DNA from: Saprospiraceae bacterium | Lineage (GTDB): Bacteria > Bacteroidota > Bacteroidia > Chitinophagales > Saprospiraceae | Assembly: GCA_025055285.1 (NCBI GenBank) | Contig: JANWXM010000002.1 | Location: 239-64,238 of the forward strand | Reading direction: 5' to 3' | DNA: 64,000 nt | Notes under the pieces: generated by a model | Database searches by the model: none | Seen by the model: the letters and a program-made list of their open reading frames with translations, nothing else | What the model was told of the DNA's origin: nothing | Shown: in pieces, positions 27,535-37,122 of the stretch | How the letters are laid out: each line of letters opens with the position of its first letter | Position numbering within the stretch: the stretch's first letter is position 1 | Translations under genes and position numbers: made by a program

Positions 27535-27882
27535 ATGGAGGCAACGTCCGTTTCTTACTGCTTTTTTAAACAAAACAACTGCAGGAAGGTTATTAAAAAG
27601 CGTAAATACACCTATTCTCTAGAACGACGTTATTTGCAGACTGTGATAAGAAAGTATAAGACATACGGGATCGTTCTTGGTCTGTTGCTGGTAGTGATTG
27701 GAATTACCGCATTGGCGCTCCAATTGGTAGGTGTGCAATGGACTTTTCTTCAGTTCCTGGAAGCACCAGGTCGTTTATTTTCTTTTGTAGCTAAGTTAAT
27801 CATGGTTATGGCGGGTTTCATTATTCTCGTTGTAGCGAACACAGACTGGGAGCGTGAGCGTCGAGAATGTGAAGGGCCCTAA
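27535..27882 (+). CDS. Small hypothetical membrane protein
   Basis: Two hydrophobic segments (YGIVLGLLLVVIGITALALQLVGV; LIMVMAGFIILVVAN); start uncertain. Confidence 0.45.
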   Translation: MEATSVSYCFFKQNNCRKVIKKRKYTYSLERRYLQTVIRKYKTYGIVLGLLLVVIGITALALQLVGVQWTFLQFLEAPGRLFSFVAKLIMVMAGFIILVVANTDWERERRECEGP

Positions 27883-27929
27883 AAGAAGTCTAGGGCAGCC
27901 TACACAGGTTAGACCGCCCTAGACTTCTT
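27883..27929. terminator. Bidirectional terminator-like inverted repeat between convergent genes
   Basis: Perfect 14-bp arms AAGAAGTCTAGGGC (27883-27896) and GCCCTAGACTTCTT (27916-27929), A-rich/T-rich outer stem. Confidence 0.75.
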
Positions 27930-27948
27930 CAATGCTGAAAGAGATAAG

Positions 27949-28656
27949 TCAGAAGGAAAAAATTAGCCCTGCTGTAAGCGCAATACCGCGATTCTTGACG
28001 CTGGGCTCCTCTCCGCTACCGTGCTCGTGTTTGTCGAGATTAGTAAAGCCGAGCAGGTAACGGCCATCTACGAAAAGACGTCCTACGGGACCTAAATTTA
28101 ACCCAAGGGATGCGCCCAATTGAGCTCCCAGATCCGTGCGGCTAATTTCATCCTCATCGAAGTCAATTTCTTCTGTGTTTGTTTCCGAACGGTCTAGATC
28201 CTTAAAACTTAGCGAAACTTTCGTTTTCCCATTTAGTGCATATCCAAAGCTCGGCCCCAGTAACACGTCAAAACGCCCAACGCCAAAACCCGTTCCTACC
28301 TTTAACATAAGAGGAACCTCCAGATAATTAAACGAATAGCGCCCATCGAGTTCAACGCTTCCTAATACAGGGTCCCTGAGGGAAGACGAAAATTGAGAAC
28401 CTTTCTGAATGAAATTTATTTCTGGCTGAATTGCCAAATTATCCATTAAGCGAATTTCGATTAATGCGCCGAAGAGCAGATTATTTACTGACTTAAATTC
28501 GTCTGTACCAAAATTATCTCTAAGCTCTTCTCTAACTACGTCGTTAGCAGCCCAATTGGCCAAATTAAGGCCTCCGCGAATACCTATGCCCACCTGGGCA
28601 GAAAGGCTGTTAAAGCCAAAGAGTAGGAGTAATACGATTTTTAGAACACGTTTCAT
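27949..28656 (-). CDS. Outer membrane beta-barrel (PorT-like/OMP_b-brl) protein
   Basis: Signal peptide, GIGIRGGLNLANWA, LAIQPEINFIQKGSQF, YLEVPLMLKVGTG, C-terminal GIALTAGLIFSF. Confidence 0.85.
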   Translation of the reverse strand: MKRVLKIVLLLLFGFNSLSAQVGIGIRGGLNLANWAANDVVREELRDNFGTDEFKSVNNLLFGALIEIRLMDNLAIQPEINFIQKGSQFSSSLRDPVLGSVELDGRYSFNYLEVPLMLKVGTGFGVGRFDVLLGPSFGYALNGKTKVSLSFKDLDRSETNTEEIDFDEDEISRTDLGAQLGASLGLNLGPVGRLFVDGRYLLGFTNLDKHEHGSGEEPSVKNRGIALTAGLIFSF

Positions 28657-28756
28657 AATTTATACATTTTTAGTGTTTTTGTGACGTGCGAAGGTAAAGA
28701 TAATTTTTCAGAGTATCTATGATTTTACTGTTTCTTTTGTAAGAATTTTTCAAAGG

Positions 28757-29962
28757 ATGAGCAAACCGAAAATAACTGTTTTTGGCGAGTCTTTAATTGA
28801 TCCAGCTGCTATTGAGCAGATTGAGCGCTGTCTTACCACGCCCGAAGACCGGGCCGTATTAACAGCAGATGCCCATGTCGGCTATGGTCATCCCATTGGC
28901 GGAGTGGTAGCTTACCGCGACAAGATCAGTCTATCGGGCGTAGGTTTTGACATCGCCTGTGGCAACAAAGCCTGCAAAACCCGGATTCGCGCCGCCGATG
29001 TAGACGTGGAAAAAGTCATGGACGAAATTTTCCGCCAAATTGGCTTTGGCATTGGGCGCCCTAATCCTAAGCCAGTAGACCATCCGGTGCTAGACCGCAT
29101 TGCCCATGCTCCCTTCAAGCCTCAGCGCGCCTTGTGGAAGTTAGCAGCCGAGCAATTAGGGACAGTCGGATCGGGCAATCATTTCATCGACCTCTTCGAA
29201 GACGAAGAGGGCTGGCTGTGGGTAGGCGTACATTTTGGCTCTCGCGGCTTTGGGCACAAGACAACTATGGGCTTTATTGCCTTGTCGAGAGGCAAACGCT
29301 TCGATGAACACGTACCTGAAGGCGGCATGCACAGTCCGCCCATTCTCTTTGATGCGCGCAGCGAAGTGGGGCAAGATTATCTTGCTGCAATGCAATTAGC
29401 AGGTGAATACGCTTACGCAGGACGTGATATTGTCGTGGAGAAAGTATTGGAAATCCTAGGCACACGCCCTGTCTTTGAGGTGCACAATCATCACAATTTT
29501 CTTTGGATAGAAGAGCACTTTGGCCAAAAATATTACGTCGTGCGCAAGGGAGCGACTCCTGCCTTTCCAGGTCAGTACGGTTTCATTGGGGCAAATATGG
29601 CTGATGTTTCCGTCATTATTCGCGGAGTGGATAGTCCATTGAGTCGTCAAGGCCTGTACTCCACCATTCATGGGGCAGGGCGTGTGATTAGTCGTACGCA
29701 AGCTGCTGGCAAGCGACGTTGGAAAAAGGGCAAGATCCAATACGCGTCGAAGGGCATTGTAGAATGGAACAAGGTTACACAGCTCATGAAACAGCGGGGG
29801 ATTGTTTTGCGCGGCGGGGCTCCTGATGAGGCCCCCGAATGTTATAAGCCCTTGGAAGAGGTGCTCGAACAACACGCGGGAACTATTGAAATCGTCCATC
29901 GGTTGCGACCTATTGGCGTTGCCATGGCGCCAGCTGATGTGTACGACCCCTATAAAGATTGA
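28757..29962 (+). CDS. rtcB: RtcB family RNA ligase
   Basis: LTADAHVGYGHPIGGVVAY, GVGFDIACGNKA, GTVGSGNHFIDL, VHFGSRGFGHK, FEVHNHHNFLW, STIHGAGRVISRTQA. Confidence 0.88.
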   Translation: MSKPKITVFGESLIDPAAIEQIERCLTTPEDRAVLTADAHVGYGHPIGGVVAYRDKISLSGVGFDIACGNKACKTRIRAADVDVEKVMDEIFRQIGFGIGRPNPKPVDHPVLDRIAHAPFKPQRALWKLAAEQLGTVGSGNHFIDLFEDEEGWLWVGVHFGSRGFGHKTTMGFIALSRGKRFDEHVPEGGMHSPPILFDARSEVGQDYLAAMQLAGEYAYAGRDIVVEKVLEILGTRPVFEVHNHHNFLWIEEHFGQKYYVVRKGATPAFPGQYGFIGANMADVSVIIRGVDSPLSRQGLYSTIHGAGRVISRTQAAGKRRWKKGKIQYASKGIVEWNKVTQLMKQRGIVLRGGAPDEAPECYKPLEEVLEQHAGTIEIVHRLRPIGVAMAPADVYDPYKD

Positions 29963-30032
29963 AACAATTGTCTTTGTGCGATTTGCCGAACTCCTATTTT
30001 TGCTGGCGTTTTCCAACTGCGGTCCTCCTATT

Positions 30033-31076
30033 ATGAAGAAGATCGTTTTATTCAGCCTAAGTTTTCTTCTCTTGCCGAAATTTGAATTTGCTCAAAAGGC
30101 GGAATACGAGATAGCTGCCATTGGATTTTATAACTTAGAAAACTTATTTGATACACTGCCCAACCCAAATACGAACGACGAGGATTTTCTCCCCAACGGT
30201 CGCCTGGCTTGGAACAGTGAAAAATACTGGTCAAAACAGGCCAACATGGCTAAGGTAATTAGTCGCCTAGCAACCGAAGTGACGGCCGACGGTGTGGCCC
30301 TTTTGGGCATAGCAGAAACGGAAAATCGAGCAGCACTAGAAGACCTCGTTGCTCAGCCGGCTTTGAAAGGACGCAATTATCAGATTGTGCACTACGAATC
30401 GCCTGATGAACGCGGCATAGACGTGGCGTTGCTTTACCAGCCCAAATACTTTCGAGTTTTGGGTTCGAAACCCATTCCCGTAGAGCTAATAGACCCGAAG
30501 ACAGGCGAGCGAGATTATACGCGCGACGTGCTCTATGTGACGGGCATTTTTCTGGGCGATACTCTACACGTTATGGTCTGCCATTGGCCCTCGCGCCGTG
30601 GCGGCGAGAGTAGTTCTGTGTGGATGCGGGCTGCTGCCGCGCGTGTTTGCCGAAGCGTAGCCGACAGTCTGTTGGCGCGCAACGAGCTGGCCAAAATCAT
30701 CGTCATGGGCGACCTCAATGACGACCCAATCAACCCTAGTCTTACGAAGGTCTTACGCGCCGCGAAGAGCACGGAAGCCATGAAGCCTGGCGATCTGTAC
30801 AATCCGATGTATGCTCTTTATCAGAGCGGCAACGGTACATTGGCCTACCGCGACTCTTGGAACTTGTTTGATCAAATCATCGTGTCAAAAGGGCTAGTTT
30901 GGAAACAAGCTGGCGGGTGGCAACTCTTGCGCGCCGTTGTTTTCCGGGAGCCTTGGATGTTTCAAGAAGAAGGCGCTTTTCGCGGATATCCGCTACGCAC
31001 TTTTGTCGGCGATATTTTTCTCAATGGCTACAGCGACCACTTGCCCGTTTATATTCTTCTGGTGCGGAAGAAATAG
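30033..31076 (+). CDS. Secreted endonuclease/exonuclease/phosphatase family protein
   Basis: Start MKKIVLFSLSFLLLPKFEFAQ preferred over 29802. EEP motifs AAIGFYNLENLFDT, GIAETENRAALEDL, VCHWPSRRGGESS, VMGDLNDDPINPS, DHLPVYILL. Confidence 0.92.
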   Translation: MKKIVLFSLSFLLLPKFEFAQKAEYEIAAIGFYNLENLFDTLPNPNTNDEDFLPNGRLAWNSEKYWSKQANMAKVISRLATEVTADGVALLGIAETENRAALEDLVAQPALKGRNYQIVHYESPDERGIDVALLYQPKYFRVLGSKPIPVELIDPKTGERDYTRDVLYVTGIFLGDTLHVMVCHWPSRRGGESSSVWMRAAAARVCRSVADSLLARNELAKIIVMGDLNDDPINPSLTKVLRAAKSTEAMKPGDLYNPMYALYQSGNGTLAYRDSWNLFDQIIVSKGLVWKQAGGWQLLRAVVFREPWMFQEEGAFRGYPLRTFVGDIFLNGYSDHLPVYILLVRKK

Positions 31077-31121
31077 GCCATTGTATAACGTTTTAGCCCT
31101 CGCTTACGAGAAAGAAGCCTC

Positions 31122-31790
31122 CTAGGCTTGCTTATTTGCCTTCTCGTGGTCGGCTAAAAACTTGGCTAGCCCAATATCAGTTAGCGGGTGATTGAGCAGC
31201 CCTAGTAGGGCGCTCATCGGGCAAGTGACTGCATCAGCGCCCGCTTTTGCAGCTTCTACGATGTGCAAAGGGCTGCGAATGCTGGCCGCTAGAATAGCTG
31301 TCTCGTAGCCTGTCTCCAAATAAAGATGATTGATTTCCCGAATGAGGCGAATCCCGTTCCAGCCAATGTCGTCGATGCGGCCGATAAAGGGAGAGACGTA
31401 AGTAGCACCTGCTCGAGCCGCAAGGAGCGCTTGCCCTGCAGAGAAAACTAGCGTGCAATTGGTGCGAATGCCAGCCTCTGCAAAATACGCAATGGCTTTG
31501 ATGCCGTCGCGAATCATGGGCACCTTGACGACGATATTTTCATGTAGGTCAGCCAAACGCTTACCTTCCTCTACGATTCCCTGATAGTCCGTGGCGATAA
31601 CCTCGGCGCTAACGTCGCGATTTTCGCCTACTAATTCGCAAATTGCGCGATAATGTCTAAGAATGTTCTTTTCTCCCGTAATACCTTCTTTTGCCATTAG
31701 CGAAGGGTTGGTGGTTACGCCATCGAGTACACCTAATTCAACGGCCTCCCGTATTTGGTCTAAGTTAGCGGTATCTACAAAGAAAAGCAT
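31122..31790 (-). CDS. Transaldolase / fructose-6-phosphate aldolase-like
   Basis: MLFFVDTANLDQIREAVELGVLDGVTTNPSLMAKEG...ENIVVKVPMIRDGIKAI...TNCTLVFSAGQALLAARAGATYVSPFIGRIDDIG. Start 31790 preferred over 32024, which overlaps ffs. Confidence 0.94.
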   Translation of the reverse strand: MLFFVDTANLDQIREAVELGVLDGVTTNPSLMAKEGITGEKNILRHYRAICELVGENRDVSAEVIATDYQGIVEEGKRLADLHENIVVKVPMIRDGIKAIAYFAEAGIRTNCTLVFSAGQALLAARAGATYVSPFIGRIDDIGWNGIRLIREINHLYLETGYETAILAASIRSPLHIVEAAKAGADAVTCPMSALLGLLNHPLTDIGLAKFLADHEKANKQA

Positions 31791-31821
31791 AAGTGTTAGA
31801 GGGATTGCTATCTTGAAACAA

Positions 31822-31910
31822 AAAAATGCGCTAGACACACCGCTCAACCGCATTACCCTTGCTGCGTTTCCGCCCTGGGGGAGTTTTGCAGGAGCTGGTC
31901 GCCCAGCGCG
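31822..31910 (-). ncRNA. ffs: Bacterial small signal recognition particle RNA (4.5S-like)
   Basis: Reverse complement contains CCCCCAGGGCGGAAACGCAGCAAGGGTAATGCGGTTGAGCGGTGTG, the SRP domain IV GGAA tetraloop and AGCA/AGG asymmetric loop. Terminal helix GCGCT...AGCGC, then a T run. TACCTTTG -7 box at 31921-31914 upstream on the same strand. Confidence 0.88.
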
Positions 31911-31913
31911 GCA

Positions 31914-31921
31914 CAAAGGTA
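31914..31921 (-). promoter_or_regulatory. Bacteroidota -7 element (TACCTTTG) for ffs
   Basis: CAAAGGTA on + strand, i.e. TACCTTTG immediately upstream of the SRP RNA. Confidence 0.6.
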
Positions 31922-32018
31922 GGGCTTCTGGGCAAAAAAAACTCTGCCGAGGTATTTTTTGCCGAGCTATCTTTGCCTGACTACTTTTCTGTCTTTTCGT
32001 TCTACAAGAACAAAACGC

Positions 32019-35000
32019 ATGCAAGACAAAAGCACTGCTCGCTCAGCTGTTGCAACCTCTTCTCGCGAAGGAGGATTACTCGATTCCTACAGTACGGAAG
32101 CCCTCTCTTGGCTGAAGACATTGCCCAGTTCACTGGATCGAGTTGACCTTTTTGCCCTAAATAATCAAGACTTTGCGGTGCGTTTCCTACGCGCGTTATT
32201 TGAAGGGCCGCATGTCGAACTAGAGGTGGAGACGATGCATCCATCTTCTCTGTGGTTTAATCACTTTTATTTTGAAGCTCGAAATCGGGAAAAAGTCTTC
32301 GGCACCCGCAACTTAGGCGTGGGCTACCCTGTTGCCTTTTTTAAAGTAGATGAAGTTGCCCTAAGCGCACCTCTCTTTGTTTGGCAGTTCCTCCTCGAGC
32401 CACACGCCCAGCATCCCGATCGTTGGATCGTGCAACGCACGCCGATGCAGCGCATCATACCCAATTATCCGCTGTTTCATCTCGTAGACCAGCTGTACGA
32501 CACGCGTTTCTCGCAGCGCGCTCGCTCCTTGATTGAAGGCAGCTTTCTTAAGCCGGCTTCCCTATCGGCCTTTGTAGAAACCTTTCAAAAGCAATTAGCG
32601 CTCTCAGAGGAAGGGCTACCGCTGAGCATTTTGCCCAACCCCGACATCAATCAGCTAGCAAATATTCAAGCAGCGGGACAGTTGCGCTGGTCTGCTGTTG
32701 CTGGCATATTCCCTACTCTTGCGCGGACAATTACGGCAGGTGAAGCACCCTCGGTCAACCCAAGGCAGGAAAGTGGCCTGACGTGGGAGCACCCATTTTG
32801 CCCGATGCCGCTTGATCCTTCTCAGCGAAGTGTTTTGCACGCTGCTCAGCGCAACACACTTACGGTGGTAGAGGGCGCTTCTGGCACGGGTAAGACCTAC
32901 GTACTGGCTGCTATCGTGATGAATGCCCTGGCAAATGGGAAGAAGTGCTTGATCGTCTCAAAGAGCATAAGCGCTCTGCGTCGGGCCCAGAAGTTTCTAA
33001 TCGACCGAAACATGGGAGATCTGTCCTTCGTCGTGCGCGACATTGAAAGTGATCGCCTTATGCTGGCAGATATGCTGCGCGCAGCAGCAGAAAGTAAATT
33101 TAAAGACGATGTGCCTGCCTCACAGGAGTTTCAAGCCTTATTGCACCGCACTTTGCGCCACTTACACCAACTCGATAGCGCTTGGAAAGACTTGCACGCT
33201 CCTCTGCTCGGCCAACGCCATTTTTCTGAGCTCGTAGGCCTTTTTATGCAAGCCAATCGCATCGAAGGAAAAGAACTGCTGCTGTCTCAGCTCAATGCAG
33301 CAGATTTTGCTTTTACCACCGAAGAATATGAAGGTATCAAAGCCGCCATCTTCAACAGCGAACCGCTTTTTCGGCGCTTCCCTACCCTACATCATCCTCT
33401 CGCTTCGCTAAAGCACGATATCTTTTTAGAGCGCTCCAGTGCCGATGGCCTGGCCTGGACAGAAACTCGAGTGAAGCAACTCCTTCAGAAGGCTACCGAC
33501 CTGCATCACCGATACATCGCAAAAATTAACGAATACACTGAATTACTAACCGAACACTACGAAAATCACTACGCTGAACTAGCATCCATCGCACGTCGCA
33601 TTCGAGAGGCTCTAGAGGATGGAGGTCGGCAATTTGGACCGGAGTTTGAAAGACCGCTGTCTACTGTTGAAAAGTTGTACGGCGTCTTCTCCGAGCGCTA
33701 CAAGCAGATGGTAGCAGCTAAAGAAAAAATCAGTGCTGACTACAAATTACTGTGCCAAAAACACCTAAGCCAAAGATACTTCGAGTTTGAGTTTCCTTCT
33801 GATATAGACGTGGGTCAGATCCCGCGCATTGCCGAACAAGTTCGAAACTATGAGAAAACTCTCCAACAATGGCTGCGCAGTGTGCCTTCGCTTGTGCGCG
33901 ACGACGTCCGACGATTGAACGGGCGAAATGTTCATCCTGCCGTTGATTTTCACGCGACTGTTGTTGAATTAGAAGAAGCACTGGATGCTTTTCTACAGGA
34001 GTTCAACAATTCAGGCGTATATCAGGAGCCGCTTAAACACGACATGCTGACGATTCCCATGCGTCAGGTTTTTTTAGAAGGCCTTATTGAACGCTTGGAA
34101 GATACTCAATTTTATTTGCGCGACTTCGAAGACTTCTATATCTGGCAGCGGCATTGGTTAAGTTTGTCGACCCAGGAGCAACAAGTGGTGCGGGCTTTGT
34201 GCAAAATTAAACCACATGACTGGACTTCCGCTTTTGATAGCTGGTATTTGTATCATTTCCTTCAAAAGCGCTATCATCCCGGTCTAATATGGGAGGAAGA
34301 AAACCTGCGCGCTTATTACGCAGAGCGCGAAGCACTTGATCGCCTGTTACCTGCTTATACGCGCGTTCAATGGCATGCCCGTAAAGGTGCTGCGCTCAAA
34401 CACTTGCGCAGCACTGCCCCGGAGGCCTATAAAACCTGGTTTGGCAAAGACAACCGCACATTATCGCTACAGCACAAAGCGGAAGAGCTGTTCGAAAAAC
34501 ATCTCTTCGTCCTATCGGAGACTTTACCAGCGCTTTTTGTCACGACTCAAGTAGCTCAAGATGTAGTGCAGCTCTCCTCGATGAAGTACGACCTCGTCCT
34601 TGTAGATGAGGCACATAACATCCCAAAGCAAGAATGCTACCATCTTTTCAGCCTAGGCAGCAGTCTTGTTGTGTTTGGCGATGCTAAACAAGACATGACG
34701 CCTTCTGCTGAAGACGATTTTTTGGAGTACTGTAAGTCGCTGGGAGGTCCTGTGTATCAGCTGGAATATCAGCATCAGCACACTCCCGAGGAATGGGTTC
34801 GCTTCAACCAAATCGCCTTTGGCACGCCCTTTAAACGCCTACCCTCTGGCCTGTCAGCGCGTGGTGTCACCGTTGTAGTTAATGTAGAAGGGCGCTATGA
34901 CGAGCGCACTGGCACCAACGAAGCTGAAGCTCGGCAAATTCTAGACTGGCTTAACCTCATCGAGCCCACACCAGCAAAAACGTATCCAGTGGTTGGTATT

Positions 35001-35780
35001 GCCTGCGCTACCGTCGAACAGCGCGACCTTGTTGCTAGCCAACTGCTCAAAATCCGCCAGCGCAAAATGGCGGGTCATGAGAAAATCCAGCAACTCCACC
35101 TCAACGGCCTGGGGGTTTATCAATTTGCAGAATTGCAAGGTCAACACGTAGACATCCTTCTCGTCTCCTTAGTACATGGATTAATAGATGCTCAGGGTAC
35201 TCTTACCCAACACTTGCATTTTTGGAACACTCAACTGGGCTTCAACCAACTCCACGTGCTCATGACGCGCGCTACCCAGCGCATCTACATCGCACACTCT
35301 ATCCCGCCAGGGCTTTATAAAGCTTTGGCTGCCAACAAAAACTTTCGCGGCACTTGTGTACTGTCTCATTTAGTTACCTTTGGGGAACTCGTACAGCAAG
35401 GTAACCGCCAGGCGGCGGAGGAACAGCTAGCCCATATGCGCGAGCTGTTGGAATATCCCGTTGAAATTCATACGAGCTCTCTTTTTGCTCGAGAGGTAGA
35501 ACTCGCTCTTAAGCCTTACTTCCTGCCTGGTCAACTGAGTCACAACGTTGAAGTAGAGGGTGTGGTGGTGCCCACTTTAGTCAGCACGGAGCAAAAGCAA
35601 TACCTGTTGCTCTACGACGGCGTGCTCTCTTCTGCTGAACTGCCCTCCTACGAATGGGAGAAAGAAGTGAAAGAGTACTTTGCCCGCCGCAATGTTCATA
35701 CGGTGCCTGTGTTATCAGCGCAATGGTGGAAAAGCCCACGTCAAGAGGCGCGTAAATTGGCCGCCCAGCTACTTCAATAA
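32019..35780 (+). CDS. SF1 (DNA2/NAM7-like) DNA/RNA helicase with extra C-terminal domain
   Basis: Walker A VVEGASGTGKTYVLAAIV; Walker B YDLVLVDEAHN; motif III-like LVVFGDAKQDMTPS; DNA2/NAM7 C-terminal LGFNQLHVLMTRATQRIYIAHS. A further ~140 aa follow. Start 32019 preferred over 31959. Confidence 0.88.
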   Translation: MQDKSTARSAVATSSREGGLLDSYSTEALSWLKTLPSSLDRVDLFALNNQDFAVRFLRALFEGPHVELEVETMHPSSLWFNHFYFEARNREKVFGTRNLGVGYPVAFFKVDEVALSAPLFVWQFLLEPHAQHPDRWIVQRTPMQRIIPNYPLFHLVDQLYDTRFSQRARSLIEGSFLKPASLSAFVETFQKQLALSEEGLPLSILPNPDINQLANIQAAGQLRWSAVAGIFPTLARTITAGEAPSVNPRQESGLTWEHPFCPMPLDPSQRSVLHAAQRNTLTVVEGASGTGKTYVLAAIVMNALANGKKCLIVSKSISALRRAQKFLIDRNMGDLSFVVRDIESDRLMLADMLRAAAESKFKDDVPASQEFQALLHRTLRHLHQLDSAWKDLHAPLLGQRHFSELVGLFMQANRIEGKELLLSQLNAADFAFTTEEYEGIKAAIFNSEPLFRRFPTLHHPLASLKHDIFLERSSADGLAWTETRVKQLLQKATDLHHRYIAKINEYTELLTEHYENHYAELASIARRIREALEDGGRQFGPEFERPLSTVEKLYGVFSERYKQMVAAKEKISADYKLLCQKHLSQRYFEFEFPSDIDVGQIPRIAEQVRNYEKTLQQWLRSVPSLVRDDVRRLNGRNVHPAVDFHATVVELEEALDAFLQEFNNSGVYQEPLKHDMLTIPMRQVFLEGLIERLEDTQFYLRDFEDFYIWQRHWLSLSTQEQQVVRALCKIKPHDWTSAFDSWYLYHFLQKRYHPGLIWEEENLRAYYAEREALDRLLPAYTRVQWHARKGAALKHLRSTAPEAYKTWFGKDNRTLSLQHKAEELFEKHLFVLSETLPALFVTTQVAQDVVQLSSMKYDLVLVDEAHNIPKQECYHLFSLGSSLVVFGDAKQDMTPSAEDDFLEYCKSLGGPVYQLEYQHQHTPEEWVRFNQIAFGTPFKRLPSGLSARGVTVVVNVEGRYDERTGTNEAEARQILDWLNLIEPTPAKTYPVVGIACATVEQRDLVASQLLKIRQRKMAGHEKIQQLHLNGLGVYQFAELQGQHVDILLVSLVHGLIDAQGTLTQHLHFWNTQLGFNQLHVLMTRATQRIYIAHSIPPGLYKALAANKNFRGTCVLSHLVTFGELVQQGNRQAAEEQLAHMRELLEYPVEIHTSSLFAREVELALKPYFLPGQLSHNVEVEGVVVPTLVSTEQKQYLLLYDGVLSSAELPSYEWEKEVKEYFARRNVHTVPVLSAQWWKSPRQEARKLAAQLLQ

Positions 35781-35790
35781 CTTGTGTAAG

Positions 35791-36531
35791 ATGTCTGTTC
35801 TTCGCGCAGCTTTTCGGCTTGCTTACTTCCTGGGTTTTGCCCTTGCTTTTATAGCATGGGTTAGGGTGCGCTTCTGGGCGCGCGGTAAGGATATGCGTTG
35901 GGCTTTGCATTTTCGTCAGCGTTGGGTACACCGCTACTTGCTGCCTCCGTTAGGCATTCACCTTCGAGTAGAGGGCAAAATACCCGACGAACCTTGCCTG
36001 TTCGTAGGAAATCATCGCTCATATATTGACCCGGCATTAGTCTCCACTCAGGTGGCAGGTTATCCATTGGCCAAAGCAGAGATCGCTAACTGGCCGCTCA
36101 TTGGCCAAGGAGTTCGCTTGACTGGTGTACTTCTTGTTCGACGCGAGGACAAAAGCAGCCGCAAAGACGCCCTGGCAGAAATCGCTGCTAAAATCTGTGA
36201 AGGATACTCGATCATTCTCTTTCCAGAGGGAACCACTCATGCTGATGCGCAAACGCGCGAATTCCGCCCTGGCGCTTTTAAAGTAGCGACCGAACTTGGT
36301 CTGCCCATCGTACCTATGGCCATAGATTACCATACCTCGCGCGCCTATTGGCTCAACGATGATACTTTCCTAGCGCATTTCTTGCGCTGCTTCGGTGAAC
36401 CTGTCATCCGGAGTGCTCTTCATTTTGGCCCACCCATACGCACCACGCGCCCACAAGAGGCCATTGCCGCTGCACGTTCTTGGATAGACGCTCAACTTCA
36501 CTCCATTCGTCAAAATTTTTCCCAAAACTGA
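35791..36531 (+). CDS. 1-acyl-sn-glycerol-3-phosphate acyltransferase (PlsC family)
   Basis: LFVGNHRSYIDPAL (NHxxxxD), FPEGTTHADAQTREFRPGAFKVA. Start MSVLRAAFRLAYF at 35791 preferred over 35680. Confidence 0.92.
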   Translation: MSVLRAAFRLAYFLGFALAFIAWVRVRFWARGKDMRWALHFRQRWVHRYLLPPLGIHLRVEGKIPDEPCLFVGNHRSYIDPALVSTQVAGYPLAKAEIANWPLIGQGVRLTGVLLVRREDKSSRKDALAEIAAKICEGYSIILFPEGTTHADAQTREFRPGAFKVATELGLPIVPMAIDYHTSRAYWLNDDTFLAHFLRCFGEPVIRSALHFGPPIRTTRPQEAIAAARSWIDAQLHSIRQNFSQN

Positions 36532-36545
36532 TCCAATTTTAATCC

Positions 36546-36553
36546 TACCTTTG
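36546..36553 (+). promoter_or_regulatory. Bacteroidota -7 element (TACCTTTG) upstream of tRNA-Arg
   Basis: TACCTTTG 20 bp before the tRNA 5' end. Confidence 0.55.
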
Positions 36554-36572
36554 TAGTCGTTTTTTGTGGTCT

Positions 36573-36644
36573 GGTCCCGTAGTTCAATGGATAGAACGGA
36601 GGCCTCCGGAGCCTCAGATAGTGGTTCGATTCCACTCGGGACTA
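36573..36644 (+). tRNA. tRNA-Arg (anticodon CCG)
   Basis: Cloverleaf folded by hand: acceptor GGTCCCG/CGGGACT (G:U first pair), D stem GTTC/GAAC, anticodon stem GAGGC/GCCTC with loop CTCCGGA, T arm AGTGG-TTCGATT-CCACT. No encoded CCA. Confidence 0.95.
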
Positions 36645-36657
36645 CTCCTTAAATGCA

Positions 36658-36692
36658 AGCGGCTGCGCCCTCGAGGAGGAGGCGTAGCCGCT
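36658..36692 (+). terminator. Stem-loop terminator downstream of tRNA-Arg
   Basis: AGCGGCTGCGCC (36658-36669) pairs with GGCGTAGCCGCT (36681-36692), one G:U, then CGCGTATTTT. Confidence 0.7.
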
Positions 36693-37122
36693 CGCGTATT
36701 TTCCCGCACAAAGAAAGAGTCTCTTCCAAAGCGCGAAAAGAAGCCCAATCGCCTTCGGCCTCTCTTCCTAAGCAAAATTCCTACGTCAAATGTTAAAAAC
36801 GCCGTTCTGCTAAAATTAGACAAATCTGCCCTTGCAAAAAAGCGGCGGAAGCCTGTAATTTTGTCTTGTCTTTTCGCTTGTCTAGATTAATTCGCGCGAG
36901 GGTGAAAAGGCGGGCCAGTTTATTTTCATTTTTAATCAAGGTAAAAACGCTTGCTGTCGGTAAATGTACAGATAGGCTGACCTCTACGGTCTGCAGCCGA
37001 GCTTCTAATTCATTTCAAAAATCTTTTTACATTATGAAAAATTTTGTTTTTAAAGTACGGGGGGGCAACATTAAATTCCTCCTGCATCGCGGTAATTAAT
37101 GCCCTGAAATCCGTTATGTTAG

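Noticed and set aside
36564-37099. ORFs over and after the tRNA-Arg gene
   Set aside because: The first overlaps the tRNA and its terminator; the others are low-complexity without homology cues.
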